From Bacteroidales bacterium H3 (lineage in GTDB: Bacteria; Bacteroidota; Bacteroidia; Bacteroidales; Muribaculaceae): 48,914 nt of DNA. Position 1 is the first letter of the stretch. Each line of letters begins with the position of its first letter. The notes beneath the pieces are model-generated. The model was not told the DNA's origin and ran no database searches. It saw only the letters and a list, made by a program, of their open reading frames with translations. The stretch lies in contig DAAN01000002.1 of assembly GCA_001701135.1 (NCBI GenBank), positions 1 through 48,914 on the forward strand. Direction: 5' to 3'. Below are positions 32,859-41,630 of the stretch, piece by piece. Both the position numbers and the translations under genes were made by a program.

Positions 32859-34949
32859 ATGAAATATAAAAGATTTGCCGGGGCGGCTGTCGCCGCTTTT
32901 TGTCTTACTTTTACGGTCGGCGCCGTCGACCTGAATGGAGGCGCAAACAATGGTATAGGCGCCAACAATGGTAGAAACGCAAACAATATTGTTGCCGAGG
33001 ACGCGCAGGTTGTACTGGCGCTGATGGAACCGGGAGGTGTGCCTCAGGTTTATGAACTGAAGGAATCGGTCGGAGGGGCGTTGCAGGCCGCCGACGGCAC
33101 GGAATTGCCGGTGAAGGTGACCCGCACGGTTACCGCGCTGTCCGACAGTGTGGCTGATATTGTGTATGATGTGGCGGCTGTTGACAGATGCTGGTTCAGT
33201 ATCGCTGAAACAGAACCGTTGCGCGGCGCCAGACATGCCGACTGCGAGTTCTATATGCCCGGTTTCTGGTATCATAAGAATCTGCGGTCGCCCGAAGGTG
33301 CGCCCTCGTTTCACACATCGGATTCCTGGGTGGTGCGCGAGGATCGTCTGAGCACCCCTCTGGCGGGTGTCTATAATCCTGCCACCGGCGAGGGGATCAC
33401 TGTGCTCCGCAAGGTTGACGACAGTGCCGACTGCATTATCCAGAATCTATCGGGCGATGTGCTGCTGCCGTCGCACACATCCATCGGTTTTACCGGATTC
33501 TATAATGACTCGGGCACGCCCGTGCTGGCATTCGGCTATCCATATGCCGAGGCGCCCCGGCGTTATATCCGCAAACTCTCGCTGATCGATCCGGTGCGCA
33601 CCTATGAAAAGCTGGAGAAAGGCGACCGCCGTCGTCTGGAATGGCAGCTCCGCCGCACCACCACACCCGATTACAGCGCGTTTGTCACAGACACCTGGAA
33701 ATATAGCTACGACACAATGCATCCCGAGCCGGTTGAAACCGCTCTGTCGTCCGATGAGGCAAAAAAATATCTGGCCAATTATTTCCGCTGCGGTTATGTG
33801 GATCAGTATCCCCTGAAATATTATTCTTCGGGCGACATGCGCGTGGCCGATTGCGCCAACCGTCCGCATTATCAGGTCGGCTTCATAGGGCGTGTGCTAC
33901 TCAATGCTTTCAATGCGCAGGAGTATGGACTCCGGCAGAACGACGCCGACATTCTCGGCAAGGCCGAGGCCGTGCTCTCGAGTCATCTCGAACATGGGTT
34001 CACGCCCGAAGGTCTGTTGGTGCAGGATGCCAACTTTGAGACAGGCTGGCACACCGACGTGTTCAATATCCGTTGCCAGAGCGAGGGCGCTTTCGCCCTG
34101 CTGAGCTATCTCGACGCTGAGCGCCGACGCGGAGTGAAGCATCCCCAGTGGGAGATGCGTGTGCGCAAGCTGCTCGACAAACTGATCACATTGCAGAACC
34201 CCGACGGCAGTTTCCCCCGCAAATTCCACGCCGACGGCGAGATCGTCGACAAGTCAGGCGGTGCCACACCGTCGGCCACAGTGCCTCTGGCCATGGCCTA
34301 CGACTATTTCAAGGATAAACGCTATCTGGAGTGCGCGCGCCGCACCGCCGCCTATCTTGAGCGCGAACTGATCGACAAGGCCGATTATTTCTCATCAACG
34401 CTCGATGCCAACTGCGAGGATAAGGAGGCTTCACTCTATGCCTCGACAGCCATGTATTATCTCACATATGTGACCAAGGGGAAGGAGCGCGAGCACTATA
34501 TGGATCTCTGCCGCAAAGCGGCCTACGTGGCCCTGACATGGTATTATACCTGGGATGTGCCTTTCTCTCCCGGGCAGATGCTGGGCGAAGTGGGCTTCAA
34601 GTCGCGAGGTTGGGGCAATGTGTCGGTCGAGAACAACCATATCGACGTGTATATCTTCGAATTTGCTACAGTGCTCGACCGTCTCGGCGAACATTACGGC
34701 GAGCGCCGATTCACCGATTTTGCCAAAGTGATGCAGACATCGATGTTGCAGCTGCTGCCGACGAAAGACAACATGTACAGCATGGGCCGCATGGGCTACT
34801 ATCCCGAAGTGGTGCAGCACACCACCTGGGACTACGGCCATAACGGCAAGGGCTTTTTCAATAAGATCTTTGCTCCGGGCTGGACCGTGGCGTCGCTCTG
34901 GCAGATGCTGTCTCCCGAGCGCACCGACACCTTCTTCGCCAAACGCTGA
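32859..34949 (+). CDS. Secreted protein with six-hairpin (alpha/alpha toroid) glycosidase-like domain
   Basis: 696 residues from ATG 32859, which begins a signal peptide (MKYKRFAGAAVAAFCLTFTV). A short low-complexity stretch follows (three 18-base DNA repeats encoding GANNGI, GANNGR, NANNIV), then a beta-rich region (about 45-270) and a helical half (about 300-690). The helical half has toroid-like segments: LQNPDGSFPRKF, TPSATVPLAMAYDYFKDKRY, SLYASTAMYYLTYVTKG and RGWGNVSVENNHIDVYIFEF. The overall plan suggests a polysaccharide lyase or unsaturated glycosidase, but I cannot assign a family or name a catalytic residue. Transcribed alone, ending in a perfect palindromic terminator. Confidence 0.8.
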   Translation: MKYKRFAGAAVAAFCLTFTVGAVDLNGGANNGIGANNGRNANNIVAEDAQVVLALMEPGGVPQVYELKESVGGALQAADGTELPVKVTRTVTALSDSVADIVYDVAAVDRCWFSIAETEPLRGARHADCEFYMPGFWYHKNLRSPEGAPSFHTSDSWVVREDRLSTPLAGVYNPATGEGITVLRKVDDSADCIIQNLSGDVLLPSHTSIGFTGFYNDSGTPVLAFGYPYAEAPRRYIRKLSLIDPVRTYEKLEKGDRRRLEWQLRRTTTPDYSAFVTDTWKYSYDTMHPEPVETALSSDEAKKYLANYFRCGYVDQYPLKYYSSGDMRVADCANRPHYQVGFIGRVLLNAFNAQEYGLRQNDADILGKAEAVLSSHLEHGFTPEGLLVQDANFETGWHTDVFNIRCQSEGAFALLSYLDAERRRGVKHPQWEMRVRKLLDKLITLQNPDGSFPRKFHADGEIVDKSGGATPSATVPLAMAYDYFKDKRYLECARRTAAYLERELIDKADYFSSTLDANCEDKEASLYASTAMYYLTYVTKGKEREHYMDLCRKAAYVALTWYYTWDVPFSPGQMLGEVGFKSRGWGNVSVENNHIDVYIFEFATVLDRLGEHYGERRFTDFAKVMQTSMLQLLPTKDNMYSMGRMGYYPEVVQHTTWDYGHNGKGFFNKIFAPGWTVASLWQMLSPERTDTFFAKR
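32940..32993 (+). repeat. Three tandem 18-base repeats inside a gene
   Basis: Units 32940-32957, 32958-32975 and 32976-32993 share the core GC.AACAATGGTA. They keep the frame and encode Gly-Ala-Asn-Asn-type hexapeptides just after the signal peptide. Confidence 0.8.
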
Positions 34950-34971
34950 AAGGACAATAGAATTTCAGTTC

Positions 34972-35020
34972 TATCAAAAAATCAGGGATGCACTCTGAGT
35001 GCATCCCTGATTTTTTGATA
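34972..35020. terminator. Bidirectional terminator, perfect palindrome
   Basis: 24-base arms (34972-34995, 34997-35020) pair perfectly around one base, with T/A runs on both sides. It lies between convergent genes ending at 34949 and 35036. Confidence 0.9.
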
Positions 35021-35035
35021 TGTTTGCAGAGGGGT

Positions 35036-35581
35036 TCAGTAACGGATATTGGCCGGGAAGATCACATCTTCGCCGAAGATGCCGCGACGAGTGGCCAGCT
35101 CCACCGTGTCGCCGGCGTCGACCTTATTGTATCGCTTTTTTGAGATAGTGACGGTTTTATGGCGTCCGTCAGCAAGTTCAATCTCCATGCAGTAGACCCA
35201 GTAGGGGGCGCCGCGGGTGTAGACACGGCGGCTCACGCGCTTTGTTTTGTAGTGTTGCTCGCGGTAGACGCGCGTGACGATGACATCCTGAAACTGCACA
35301 GGCGCTTTCTGCGCCGTCAGGAAGTTCACGAGAAAGAACGCGAAGAGGCATGTTATGGTGACGGCCACGGCTTGAATGAGACATCGTAACCAAAGAGCCA
35401 TTTTGGCCTTAACGAATTGTTGCAGGGGCGCGCTGAAGATGCCGATTACTGCGCATATCACCAATGGTTTCCACCAGGTGACCATGGAGAGCCCCGCCAT
35501 ATATACAGTGCCTCCCAGAGCGAAAAGAAGAAAAATGCACAAGGCTCCCCAAAGGAGAGCCTGTGCTATGGTTTTAGCCAT
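35036..35581 (-). CDS. Membrane protein of unknown function
   Basis: 181 residues. Three hydrophobic helices (about 7-30, 36-52, 65-92), then a soluble part (about 95-181) rich in Arg, Lys and Tyr that looks like a small beta domain (VIVTRVYREQHYKTKRVSRR, ELADGRHKTVTISKKRYN). The family is not recognised. It lies 11 bases after the M48 peptidase gene and is probably co-transcribed with it. Confidence 0.75.
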   Translation of the reverse strand: MAKTIAQALLWGALCIFLLFALGGTVYMAGLSMVTWWKPLVICAVIGIFSAPLQQFVKAKMALWLRCLIQAVAVTITCLFAFFLVNFLTAQKAPVQFQDVIVTRVYREQHYKTKRVSRRVYTRGAPYWVYCMEIELADGRHKTVTISKKRYNKVDAGDTVELATRRGIFGEDVIFPANIRY

Positions 35582-35592
35582 GAATGAGATGG

Positions 35593-36393
35593 TTATTTAG
35601 ATTGTGCGGGACGTTCGATGCCATCTTTTTTGCAGCGCTTTTCCATGCGGGCGATGCGGTCCTTGGTCTCGGGGTGCGAGGAGAACATGCGGTCGATGTA
35701 GCTGCTCTTGGCGTTGCCGCCGCCGTCGAGTGTGAGGAATTTCTCGAAAGCGAATACCATGCCCCAGGGGTTCTTGCCGTTGGAGCGGAGGAAATCATAT
35801 CCTGCGTCGTCGGCTTCCTTTTCCTGCTTCTGTGAATATTTGGCACCCGCAAGAGCCTCGCCGAGGTCGCCGAGCTGCGACTGGCTGAGCTGTGCGGCTT
35901 TGCCTCCGGCCGAAGCCACGCCGTCGCGGAGAGCGCCGGTGAGGAGCTCCTGTTCAAACTGCTTTTTGGAGTGACGGCGGGCCACGTGGCCGATTTCATG
36001 ACCGATGATGCCGAGCAGCTCGTCGTCCGACATGATGTCCATCAGTGAGGAGAACACGCGCACGCTGCCGTCGGGGCAGGCGAAAGCGTTCACGTCGATA
36101 ACTTCGTATACTTTGAAATTCAAGGGGATGCCGTCAGCTTCCTTGAGGCCTGCCGTGAGACGGTTGAGGCGCTTGGTGTACTCGCTGTCGGGGTCGGAAA
36201 CCTTGTTGTGGGTGTCCATCCAGTCGACCGATTCCTTGGCGTATGCAGCCATCTGCTCGTCGGAGAGGGTGGCGGCTTTGAGGAGTTTGGAACCTGCGTT
36301 GACAGCTTTACCGATATTGAACTGTGCCGATGCGTCGGCAGGTGAGAGGAGCATGGCGGCTGCCGCCATGCAGGTAATGATTAATTTCTTCAC
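35593..36393 (-). CDS. M48-family metallopeptidase, exported
   Basis: 266 residues. Signal peptide (MKKLIITCMAAAAMLLSPADASA). Zinc site HEIGH at 132-136 with the third ligand Glu near 191-193 (QEKEADDAGYD), then SSHPETKDRI, typical of M48 proteins of the BepA/YcaL/LoiP kind that act in periplasmic quality control of outer-membrane proteins. No TPR region, so it is the short form. Likely periplasmic. Forms a two-gene operon with the membrane protein downstream. Confidence 0.93.
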   Translation of the reverse strand: MKKLIITCMAAAAMLLSPADASAQFNIGKAVNAGSKLLKAATLSDEQMAAYAKESVDWMDTHNKVSDPDSEYTKRLNRLTAGLKEADGIPLNFKVYEVIDVNAFACPDGSVRVFSSLMDIMSDDELLGIIGHEIGHVARRHSKKQFEQELLTGALRDGVASAGGKAAQLSQSQLGDLGEALAGAKYSQKQEKEADDAGYDFLRSNGKNPWGMVFAFEKFLTLDGGGNAKSSYIDRMFSSHPETKDRIARMEKRCKKDGIERPAQSK

Positions 36394-36420
36394 TTAGAGT
36401 TGCAAAATTGGTTCGTGCGG

Positions 36421-36428
36421 CAAAGGTA
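36421..36428 (-). promoter_or_regulatory. -7 box of the M48 peptidase gene
   Basis: TACCTTTG on the minus strand, 27 bases before the start; no -33 at the usual distance. Confidence 0.5.
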
Positions 36429-36487
36429 GCTAAAATTGCCGAGAAAACCTAAACGGAAAAGGCGGTGTCCACGCTATTTACCCCCGC

Positions 36488-37228
36488 TCAGATGGTGCGC
36501 GCCACCGATGCGATGACGATGATGGCGAGAATGATGGTGAATGCCGCCACCATCACGCCCGTCACTGTGATGTTGAGTGCGGGGGAGTTGCCCGAAATGC
36601 CTGCCACGCGCGGAGGGAGCAGGGGAGTGGCCAGCCGTTCATAGCGGTTGCGGCGGGGGAGCGACGACAGGCGCAGATCGAGTTTCGACGCGCCCCAGTA
36701 GCAGATGCCGGCAAAGAAGCATCCGATTGTGGCGCCTACCAGCAGGTCGCCGGGATAGTGCACGCCAAGATATAGCCTTGAGTAGGAATTGAGCAGCGCC
36801 CAGCCGAAAATGAAAATGGTGAAGCTGCGGCGTTTGACAAAGAGCGTCAGGAACATGGCCAGCGCCATGGAGTTGGCGGCATGGCACGAGGGGAATCCGT
36901 AGTTGCCGCCGCGGTAGCCGTCGACAATATAGACCAGGGAGGAGATGGGGCTGTCGGGGTTGGACGGACGGAGGCGTTCCACCACCGGACGGATGATGGT
37001 GGCGCAGGTCTGGTCGGTGAGGAACACGGCTGCGGCCAGGGCTGCAAGATAAAGGATTGCCGTGTGCCAGCGGCATGTGCGGAATAGAATCAACAGCACG
37101 ATGGCGTACATCGGAATCCAGATGTAGCGTCCGGTGAACATGGTCATGAAACTGTCGAAAAACGGGCTGTGAGCGCCGTTGATCGCCAGAAATGCCGAGG
37201 TGTCGAGACTGTTGAGGAATTCTATCAT
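36488..37228 (-). CDS. PAP2-family membrane phosphatase
   Basis: 246 residues from the Met at 37228; ATG 37243 is five codons upstream. Five or six membrane helices carry the three PAP2 motifs: IIRPVVERLRPS-type KxxxxxxRP variant, FPSCHAANSMA, and SRLYLGVHYPGD. This type removes phosphate from lipids such as undecaprenyl pyrophosphate or phosphatidylglycerol phosphate; the substrate is not known here. An extra C-terminal helix follows. It lies 131 bases from the LtaS-like gene on the same strand. Confidence 0.9.
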   Translation of the reverse strand: MIEFLNSLDTSAFLAINGAHSPFFDSFMTMFTGRYIWIPMYAIVLLILFRTCRWHTAILYLAALAAAVFLTDQTCATIIRPVVERLRPSNPDSPISSLVYIVDGYRGGNYGFPSCHAANSMALAMFLTLFVKRRSFTIFIFGWALLNSYSRLYLGVHYPGDLLVGATIGCFFAGICYWGASKLDLRLSSLPRRNRYERLATPLLPPRVAGISGNSPALNITVTGVMVAAFTIILAIIVIASVARTI

Positions 37229-37311
37229 GGATGAGAAAGGCACAATATATTCGAGAAACGCCGATACACCGCAAAATATTGCGGGGAGAATGATTATTTA
37301 ACATTCAGGCA

Positions 37312-37329
37312 GCGGCTTGGTGAAGCCGC
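37312..37329 (-). terminator. Weak terminator hairpin after the LtaS-like gene
   Basis: GCGGCTT-GGTG-AAGCCGC, perfect 7-base stem, about 30 bases past the stop codon. The following sequence is T-poor, so it may be a partial terminator or an attenuator within an operon. Confidence 0.4.
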
Positions 37330-37359
37330 GGATCGGTGGATAGGTTTTCTGAATCGTGG

Positions 37360-39273
37360 CTAAAGTTTGTGCATTGAGTTGCTGATGTCGCGCATGAAGG
37401 CCCTTGCCTGAGGTATGAGGGCTTGGGGGTTGCGTCCCGAAGCTTCGATCACGGTCTCGCCGTCGGGATTGTAGATGAGCGTGTCGGCGGGAGTGACGAT
37501 GCCGATCATCGACGGTTCGGTGAAGACAGCCACCGGTCGGGTCGCAGGGTCGAGGATGTCGCGTGAATAGGTCAGTGGGCAGCTGACGCCTGCCGCGGCG
37601 AGGATGGTCGCGGCCAGGTCGGTCTGCATGGCCGTCTTGTCGATGCGCAGCCCCCGCTGTGCCAGTGCGCCGCCGGTGAGCACCAACGGAATGCGGTGAC
37701 GGTCGGCCGGGTCGAGCCCCTGAGGCCAGCATCCCCAGTGGTCGGGAACTATCACCACCAGAGTGCGATTCCATGATGGCAGCCGCCGCAGAGAGCCGAC
37801 AAAAGCGGTGAGACATGAGTCGGTATAAGCGAAAGCATTGGCGCGGGGATTATCGGCGAAGCGGGGATTGGAGTATGGCACCTCGAAAGGCTCGTGTGAC
37901 GACGAGGTCTGTACCACCGTGAGTGAGGGAGTCGTCGAGGAGACGCGCGCGGCGATGTCGTGCAGGGCGCGGTCGAAGAGCACGCCGTCGTGGGCGCCCC
38001 ACTTCGAGGCACGTTGGCTCAGCGTGAAATCTTTGTCGCTGACCAACTGGCCGAAACCGGCCGACCTGAGGTAGGCGCTCATATTGGTGAAATTGGCGTC
38101 GCCGCCATAGAAATATGAATTGGAATATCCGGCACTCTTAAGCGCCGCCGGCATCGAGGGGAGATTCGGAAATTTTCCGGTGAATTTGAGCAGCGAAGTG
38201 TTGGTGGTCGCGGGGAATCCGCTCAGTATGGCAGTGAGGGCGCGGTCGGTGCGGAACGATGATGCGAACACGTTGCCGAACAGCACCCCGTCGCGGCCGA
38301 TGGAGTCGAGCCCTGTGGCCACATCCGCCCCACCGAGCGACGGCATAAGGTGTGATGAGAAACTCTCGAGAATTATCAGCACAATATTGGGTCGCGGAGC
38401 TTTCACGAGTTGAGCCGCCGAGGTGAGCGGGCTGCCGTCGGAGAGGGTGATGGAACCGGACGCATCGACAAAGCCGGCCACGGTGACAGAGTCGGCCGCA
38501 GCTGCCGGTGAGCTGTCGCGAAGCATCGCGGCGGTGATGCGGCGGGCGTCGTCATCGCTCATGAATCGGTACATGCGGTCGAATCCGGCCTGATGTGTGG
38601 CGGAGTACAGGAGGTTGAACAGAGGATTCGTTGCTGCGTGGTTGAGGCGCTGATTGTCGGAAAAGCAGGCAAACGAAGGGTTCATGGTCGACACTGTCAG
38701 CGAGCCGCGTATCGGAATCACCAGCAGTGCTGAAATCAGCAGCATCAGTACAGGGCCTCCCACTCGCCATCGACCCTCAAGGGGCGCCACGGCCAGGCGC
38801 CGGGCGGTGTAGCGGTAGGCAAACCATATCATCGAGGCTATTACGGCCACGCCGATGATGCCACACACCCAGTGCCACCACTCCACGCTCGCCATGGCTG
38901 CCGACGGGGAAGTTGTGAAATAGAAAACGGGCGTCATGTCGAGACGGAAGCCCCACGAGCCGTACAGCCCGAGGTCGAGGGTGTATAGAGCGGCCACTGT
39001 CAGGGCGGCAATGCCCATGTAGAAGTCGGTGGCAATGGCCGGCCACCGGCGCCGGGTGATTAGCTGCGCCACTGTCAGCAGAGCCGGAATCACGGTCAGA
39101 TAGCCTGCCACCGATCCATCCATCGACCATCCGTGGCGCACCACGGCCAGCCACTGCGAGGCCGGAGCATGGATCAGCGAGTAGTAGACGGTCATGAAAA
39201 CCGGCTTCATCAACACGAATACCAACATGAAAATGAAGTAGATGTATACCAGTTTCTGTAACGCTCGGTTCAT
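37360..39273 (-). CDS. LTA synthase-like sulfatase-family phosphotransferase
   Basis: 637 residues. Five N-terminal helices (about 8-175), then an extracellular sulfatase-fold domain. Metal and catalytic sites: Glu in IVLIILESFSSHLMPSLGG, nucleophile Thr in SSFRTDRALTAIL, DKDFT and PDHWG. In Gram-positives LtaS polymerises glycerol phosphate from phosphatidylglycerol; in Gram-negatives relatives transfer phosphoglycerol or phosphoethanolamine to glycans or lipids, or serve as OpgB-like enzymes. Bacteroidetes carry no lipoteichoic acid, so its target is unclear. It has a weak upstream box, TATCTTTA near 39355. Confidence 0.9.
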   Translation of the reverse strand: MNRALQKLVYIYFIFMLVFVLMKPVFMTVYYSLIHAPASQWLAVVRHGWSMDGSVAGYLTVIPALLTVAQLITRRRWPAIATDFYMGIAALTVAALYTLDLGLYGSWGFRLDMTPVFYFTTSPSAAMASVEWWHWVCGIIGVAVIASMIWFAYRYTARRLAVAPLEGRWRVGGPVLMLLISALLVIPIRGSLTVSTMNPSFACFSDNQRLNHAATNPLFNLLYSATHQAGFDRMYRFMSDDDARRITAAMLRDSSPAAAADSVTVAGFVDASGSITLSDGSPLTSAAQLVKAPRPNIVLIILESFSSHLMPSLGGADVATGLDSIGRDGVLFGNVFASSFRTDRALTAILSGFPATTNTSLLKFTGKFPNLPSMPAALKSAGYSNSYFYGGDANFTNMSAYLRSAGFGQLVSDKDFTLSQRASKWGAHDGVLFDRALHDIAARVSSTTPSLTVVQTSSSHEPFEVPYSNPRFADNPRANAFAYTDSCLTAFVGSLRRLPSWNRTLVVIVPDHWGCWPQGLDPADRHRIPLVLTGGALAQRGLRIDKTAMQTDLAATILAAAGVSCPLTYSRDILDPATRPVAVFTEPSMIGIVTPADTLIYNPDGETVIEASGRNPQALIPQARAFMRDISNSMHKL

Positions 39274-39408
39274 GCGGATGGCGGATTGGAAATTTTTTTG
39301 AAAAAATATGCCGGGGCGGTTAAACCTTTCGCCCTGTATATGGTCTTAGTATTGTAAAGATAATAAAGCAACAATCACATAGCGCCAAAGGCGTACAATT
39401 AAGCTTCA

Positions 39409-39450
39409 AAAAACAACTGCCGCCGGACACTGCCGAGAGTGCCCGGCGGC
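39409..39450 (-). terminator. Terminator of prfB
   Basis: Arms 39438-39450 and 39419-39431 pair at 12 of 13 positions, followed on the minus strand by TTGTTTTTTG. The rest of the gap 39274-39529 holds the promoter region of the LtaS-like gene. Confidence 0.75.
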
Positions 39451-39529
39451 AATTAATTTTTATCTTTTCGTTTGCCGGAAATGGCCTGCCTGTCTGGCGG
39501 GAAATGGTATCAGCCCGGGAGAAAGAGCC

Positions 39530-40639
39530 TTATTCGCCGGAGAACTGCATCAGGTATGCTTTGATGAAGCCGTCGAGATCGCCGTCCATCACGCCGTTTA
39601 CATCGGAGGTCTGGTAGTTTGTGCGGTGATCCTTGACGCGGCGGTCGTCGAACACATACGAGCGGATCTGCGAGCCCCATTCGATTTTCATTTTCCCGGC
39701 CTCAACCTTGGCCTGTTCCTCCATGCGGTGTGCCAGCTCTTTCTCATAAAGGATGGAGCGCAGATGGCGCAGGGCGTTCTCGCGGTTCTTGGGCTGGTCG
39801 CGGGTCTCGGTGTTTTCGATTAGAATCTCCTCTTTCTCGCCGGTGTAGGGGTCGGTGTACTGGTAGCGCAGACGCACGCCCGATTCCACCTTGTTTACGT
39901 TCTGACCGCCTGCACCGCCGCTTCGGAAGGTGTCCCACGACATCAGTGCCGGTTCCACTTTCACCTCGATTGCGTCGTCGACCAGAGGTGTCACAAACAC
40001 CGATGCGAATGAGGTCATGCGCTTGCCCTGGGCATTGTAGGGCGACACGCGCACCAGGCGGTGCACGCCGTTCTCGCTTTTGAGATAGCCGTAGGCGAAA
40101 TCACCCTCGACATTGATGGTGCAAGATTTTATGCCGGCCTCGTCCCCCTCGAGAATGTTGGCAATCGAGGTTTTGTAGCCATGTTTCTCGCAGTAGCGCA
40201 GATACATGCGCATGAGCATCGAGGCCCAGTCCTGGCTCTCGGTGCCGCCGGCGCCGGAGTTGATTTTGAGCACCACGCCCATGTGGTCCTCCTCGCGGCG
40301 GAGCATGTTGCGCAGCTCGAGCGCCTCGGTCTTTTCGAGTGCGGAAGCATAGAGCTGATCAAGTTCCTGCTCGGTGACGAGTTCCTCCTTATAGAAATCC
40401 CAGCCGTTCTGCAGCTCTTCGGCGGCGGCAGCCACCTCCTTGTAGCCGTCGACCCAGGCCTGGAGATCTTTGATTTTCTTCATCTGCGCCTGAGCCTCCT
40501 TGGGGTGCTCCCAGAAGTCGGGCACATGAGTGCGGAGTTCCTCCTCTTCGATCTGGATTTTCTTGCTGTCGATATCGAGATATTTCTCGAGCGCGGCGGT
40601 GCGCTCGAGAATCTCCTTGAGCTGTTCCTGTGTGATCAT
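39530..40639 (-). CDS. prfB: Peptide chain release factor 2
   Basis: 369 residues, the normal RF2 length. Recognises UGA and UAA stops and triggers peptide release. The catalytic GGQ lies in RSGGAGGQNVNKVES, and the domain around RVSPYNAQGKRMTS covers the decoding region. In many bacteria prfB has an in-frame UGA near codon 25 read by a +1 shift. Here the equivalent site (TAT CTC GAT) has no stop and the frame is open, so that autoregulation is absent. Divergent from the glycosyltransferase gene. Confidence 0.97.
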   Translation of the reverse strand: MITQEQLKEILERTAALEKYLDIDSKKIQIEEEELRTHVPDFWEHPKEAQAQMKKIKDLQAWVDGYKEVAAAAEELQNGWDFYKEELVTEQELDQLYASALEKTEALELRNMLRREEDHMGVVLKINSGAGGTESQDWASMLMRMYLRYCEKHGYKTSIANILEGDEAGIKSCTINVEGDFAYGYLKSENGVHRLVRVSPYNAQGKRMTSFASVFVTPLVDDAIEVKVEPALMSWDTFRSGGAGGQNVNKVESGVRLRYQYTDPYTGEKEEILIENTETRDQPKNRENALRHLRSILYEKELAHRMEEQAKVEAGKMKIEWGSQIRSYVFDDRRVKDHRTNYQTSDVNGVMDGDLDGFIKAYLMQFSGE

Positions 40640-40677
40640 CTATATGCTGTTTGAGCTTCGGTTTTACAATTGCAGTG

Positions 40678-40685
40678 CAAAGTTA
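40678..40685 (-). promoter_or_regulatory. -7 box of prfB
   Basis: TAACTTTG on the minus strand, 38 bases before the start codon. Its -33 position falls in the tandem repeats at 40701-40742. Confidence 0.55.
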
Positions 40686-40700
40686 CGCAAAATCGCACAT

Positions 40701-40742
40701 ATAATAACAGCAGGGTGCGAAATAATAACAGCAGGGCGCGAA
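40701..40742. repeat. Two tandem 21-base repeats between divergent promoters
   Basis: ATAATAACAGCAGGG.GCGAA occurs twice (40701-40721, 40722-40742), 20 of 21 identical, between the prfB and glycosyltransferase promoters. Confidence 0.9.
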
Positions 40743-40768
40743 AAAGCCTGTAAAAAGCGCGAAAAAAG

Positions 40769-40799
40769 TTGGAAAATCACAAACAAGTCAGTAACTTTG
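40769..40799 (+). promoter_or_regulatory. Promoter of the glycosyltransferase-pyrC operon
   Basis: TTG (40769-40771), 20 bases, TAACTTTG (40792-40799). Confidence 0.75.
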
Positions 40800-40820
40800 C
40801 CCTCAATAACCTAACAAGAG

Positions 40821-41588
40821 ATGGAAGACAGAAGCGACGGTCTGGTAATCATTCCCATGTATAACGAGAAGGAGAATGCCACGGCGATAATCGATGCCGT
40901 GATGGCGCTCCCGCACCGTTTCGACGTGCTTGTAATCGATGACAATTCGCCCGACGGCACCGCCGGTCTGGTCCGTGCCCAGATGGAGCGTTATCCCGGA
41001 CGCGTGCACATGATCGAGCGCGCGGGCAAACTCGGCCTCGGCACAGCCTATATCACAGGCTTCAGATGGGGTCTCGACCATGGCTATGACTATATCTTCG
41101 AGATGGACGCCGACTTCTCGCACAATCCCGCTGACCTGCTGAAACTCTACGACGCCTGTGCCTCAGGGAAGATGGATGTGGCCGTAGGGTCGCGCTATCT
41201 CACCGGCGTGAATGTGGTCAACTGGCCCATGGGTCGCGTGCTCATGAGTTATTTCGCCTCGAAGTATGTCAGGGCCGTCACCGGTCTCAAAGTCGCCGAC
41301 ACCACCGCCGGCTTCTGCTGCTACCGCGCCGAGGTGCTCCGCACCATGGAACTCGACAAAATCAAGTTCAAGGGTTATGCCTTCCAGATTGAGATGAAGT
41401 TCACAGCGTCGAAATGCGGCTTCCGCGTCGGCGAGATACCCATTATATTTGTCAACAGAGTGTTAGGTACGAGCAAAATGTCGTCGGGCATCTTCTCCGA
41501 GGCGTTTTTCGGAGTGATGAAGCTTAAACTGTCGTCGCTGACGCGCAAATATCCCCGGCCCGCCAGGCTCGCCGCCGCGCGGCAATGA
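40821..41588 (+). CDS. Polyprenol-phosphate mannosyl/glucosyltransferase (GT2, DPM1-like)
   Basis: 255 residues, the soluble short form of dolichol/polyprenol-phosphate mannose synthase. GT2 motifs: VIIPMYNEKENA at the N-terminus, DDNSPDGTAGLV, and the metal-binding MDADFSHNP (DAD). The segment FKGYAFQIEMKFTASKCGFRVGEIPI is typical. It should make polyprenyl-phosphate mannose or glucose at the cytoplasmic face, used as a sugar donor across the membrane. Immediately upstream of dihydroorotase on the same strand (42 bases), likely one transcript. Confidence 0.92.
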   Translation: MEDRSDGLVIIPMYNEKENATAIIDAVMALPHRFDVLVIDDNSPDGTAGLVRAQMERYPGRVHMIERAGKLGLGTAYITGFRWGLDHGYDYIFEMDADFSHNPADLLKLYDACASGKMDVAVGSRYLTGVNVVNWPMGRVLMSYFASKYVRAVTGLKVADTTAGFCCYRAEVLRTMELDKIKFKGYAFQIEMKFTASKCGFRVGEIPIIFVNRVLGTSKMSSGIFSEAFFGVMKLKLSSLTRKYPRPARLAAARQ

Positions 41589-41630
41589 TCAGTGCACACA
41601 CTCTCTTCGACCAGTTACATATCAGAGCCA

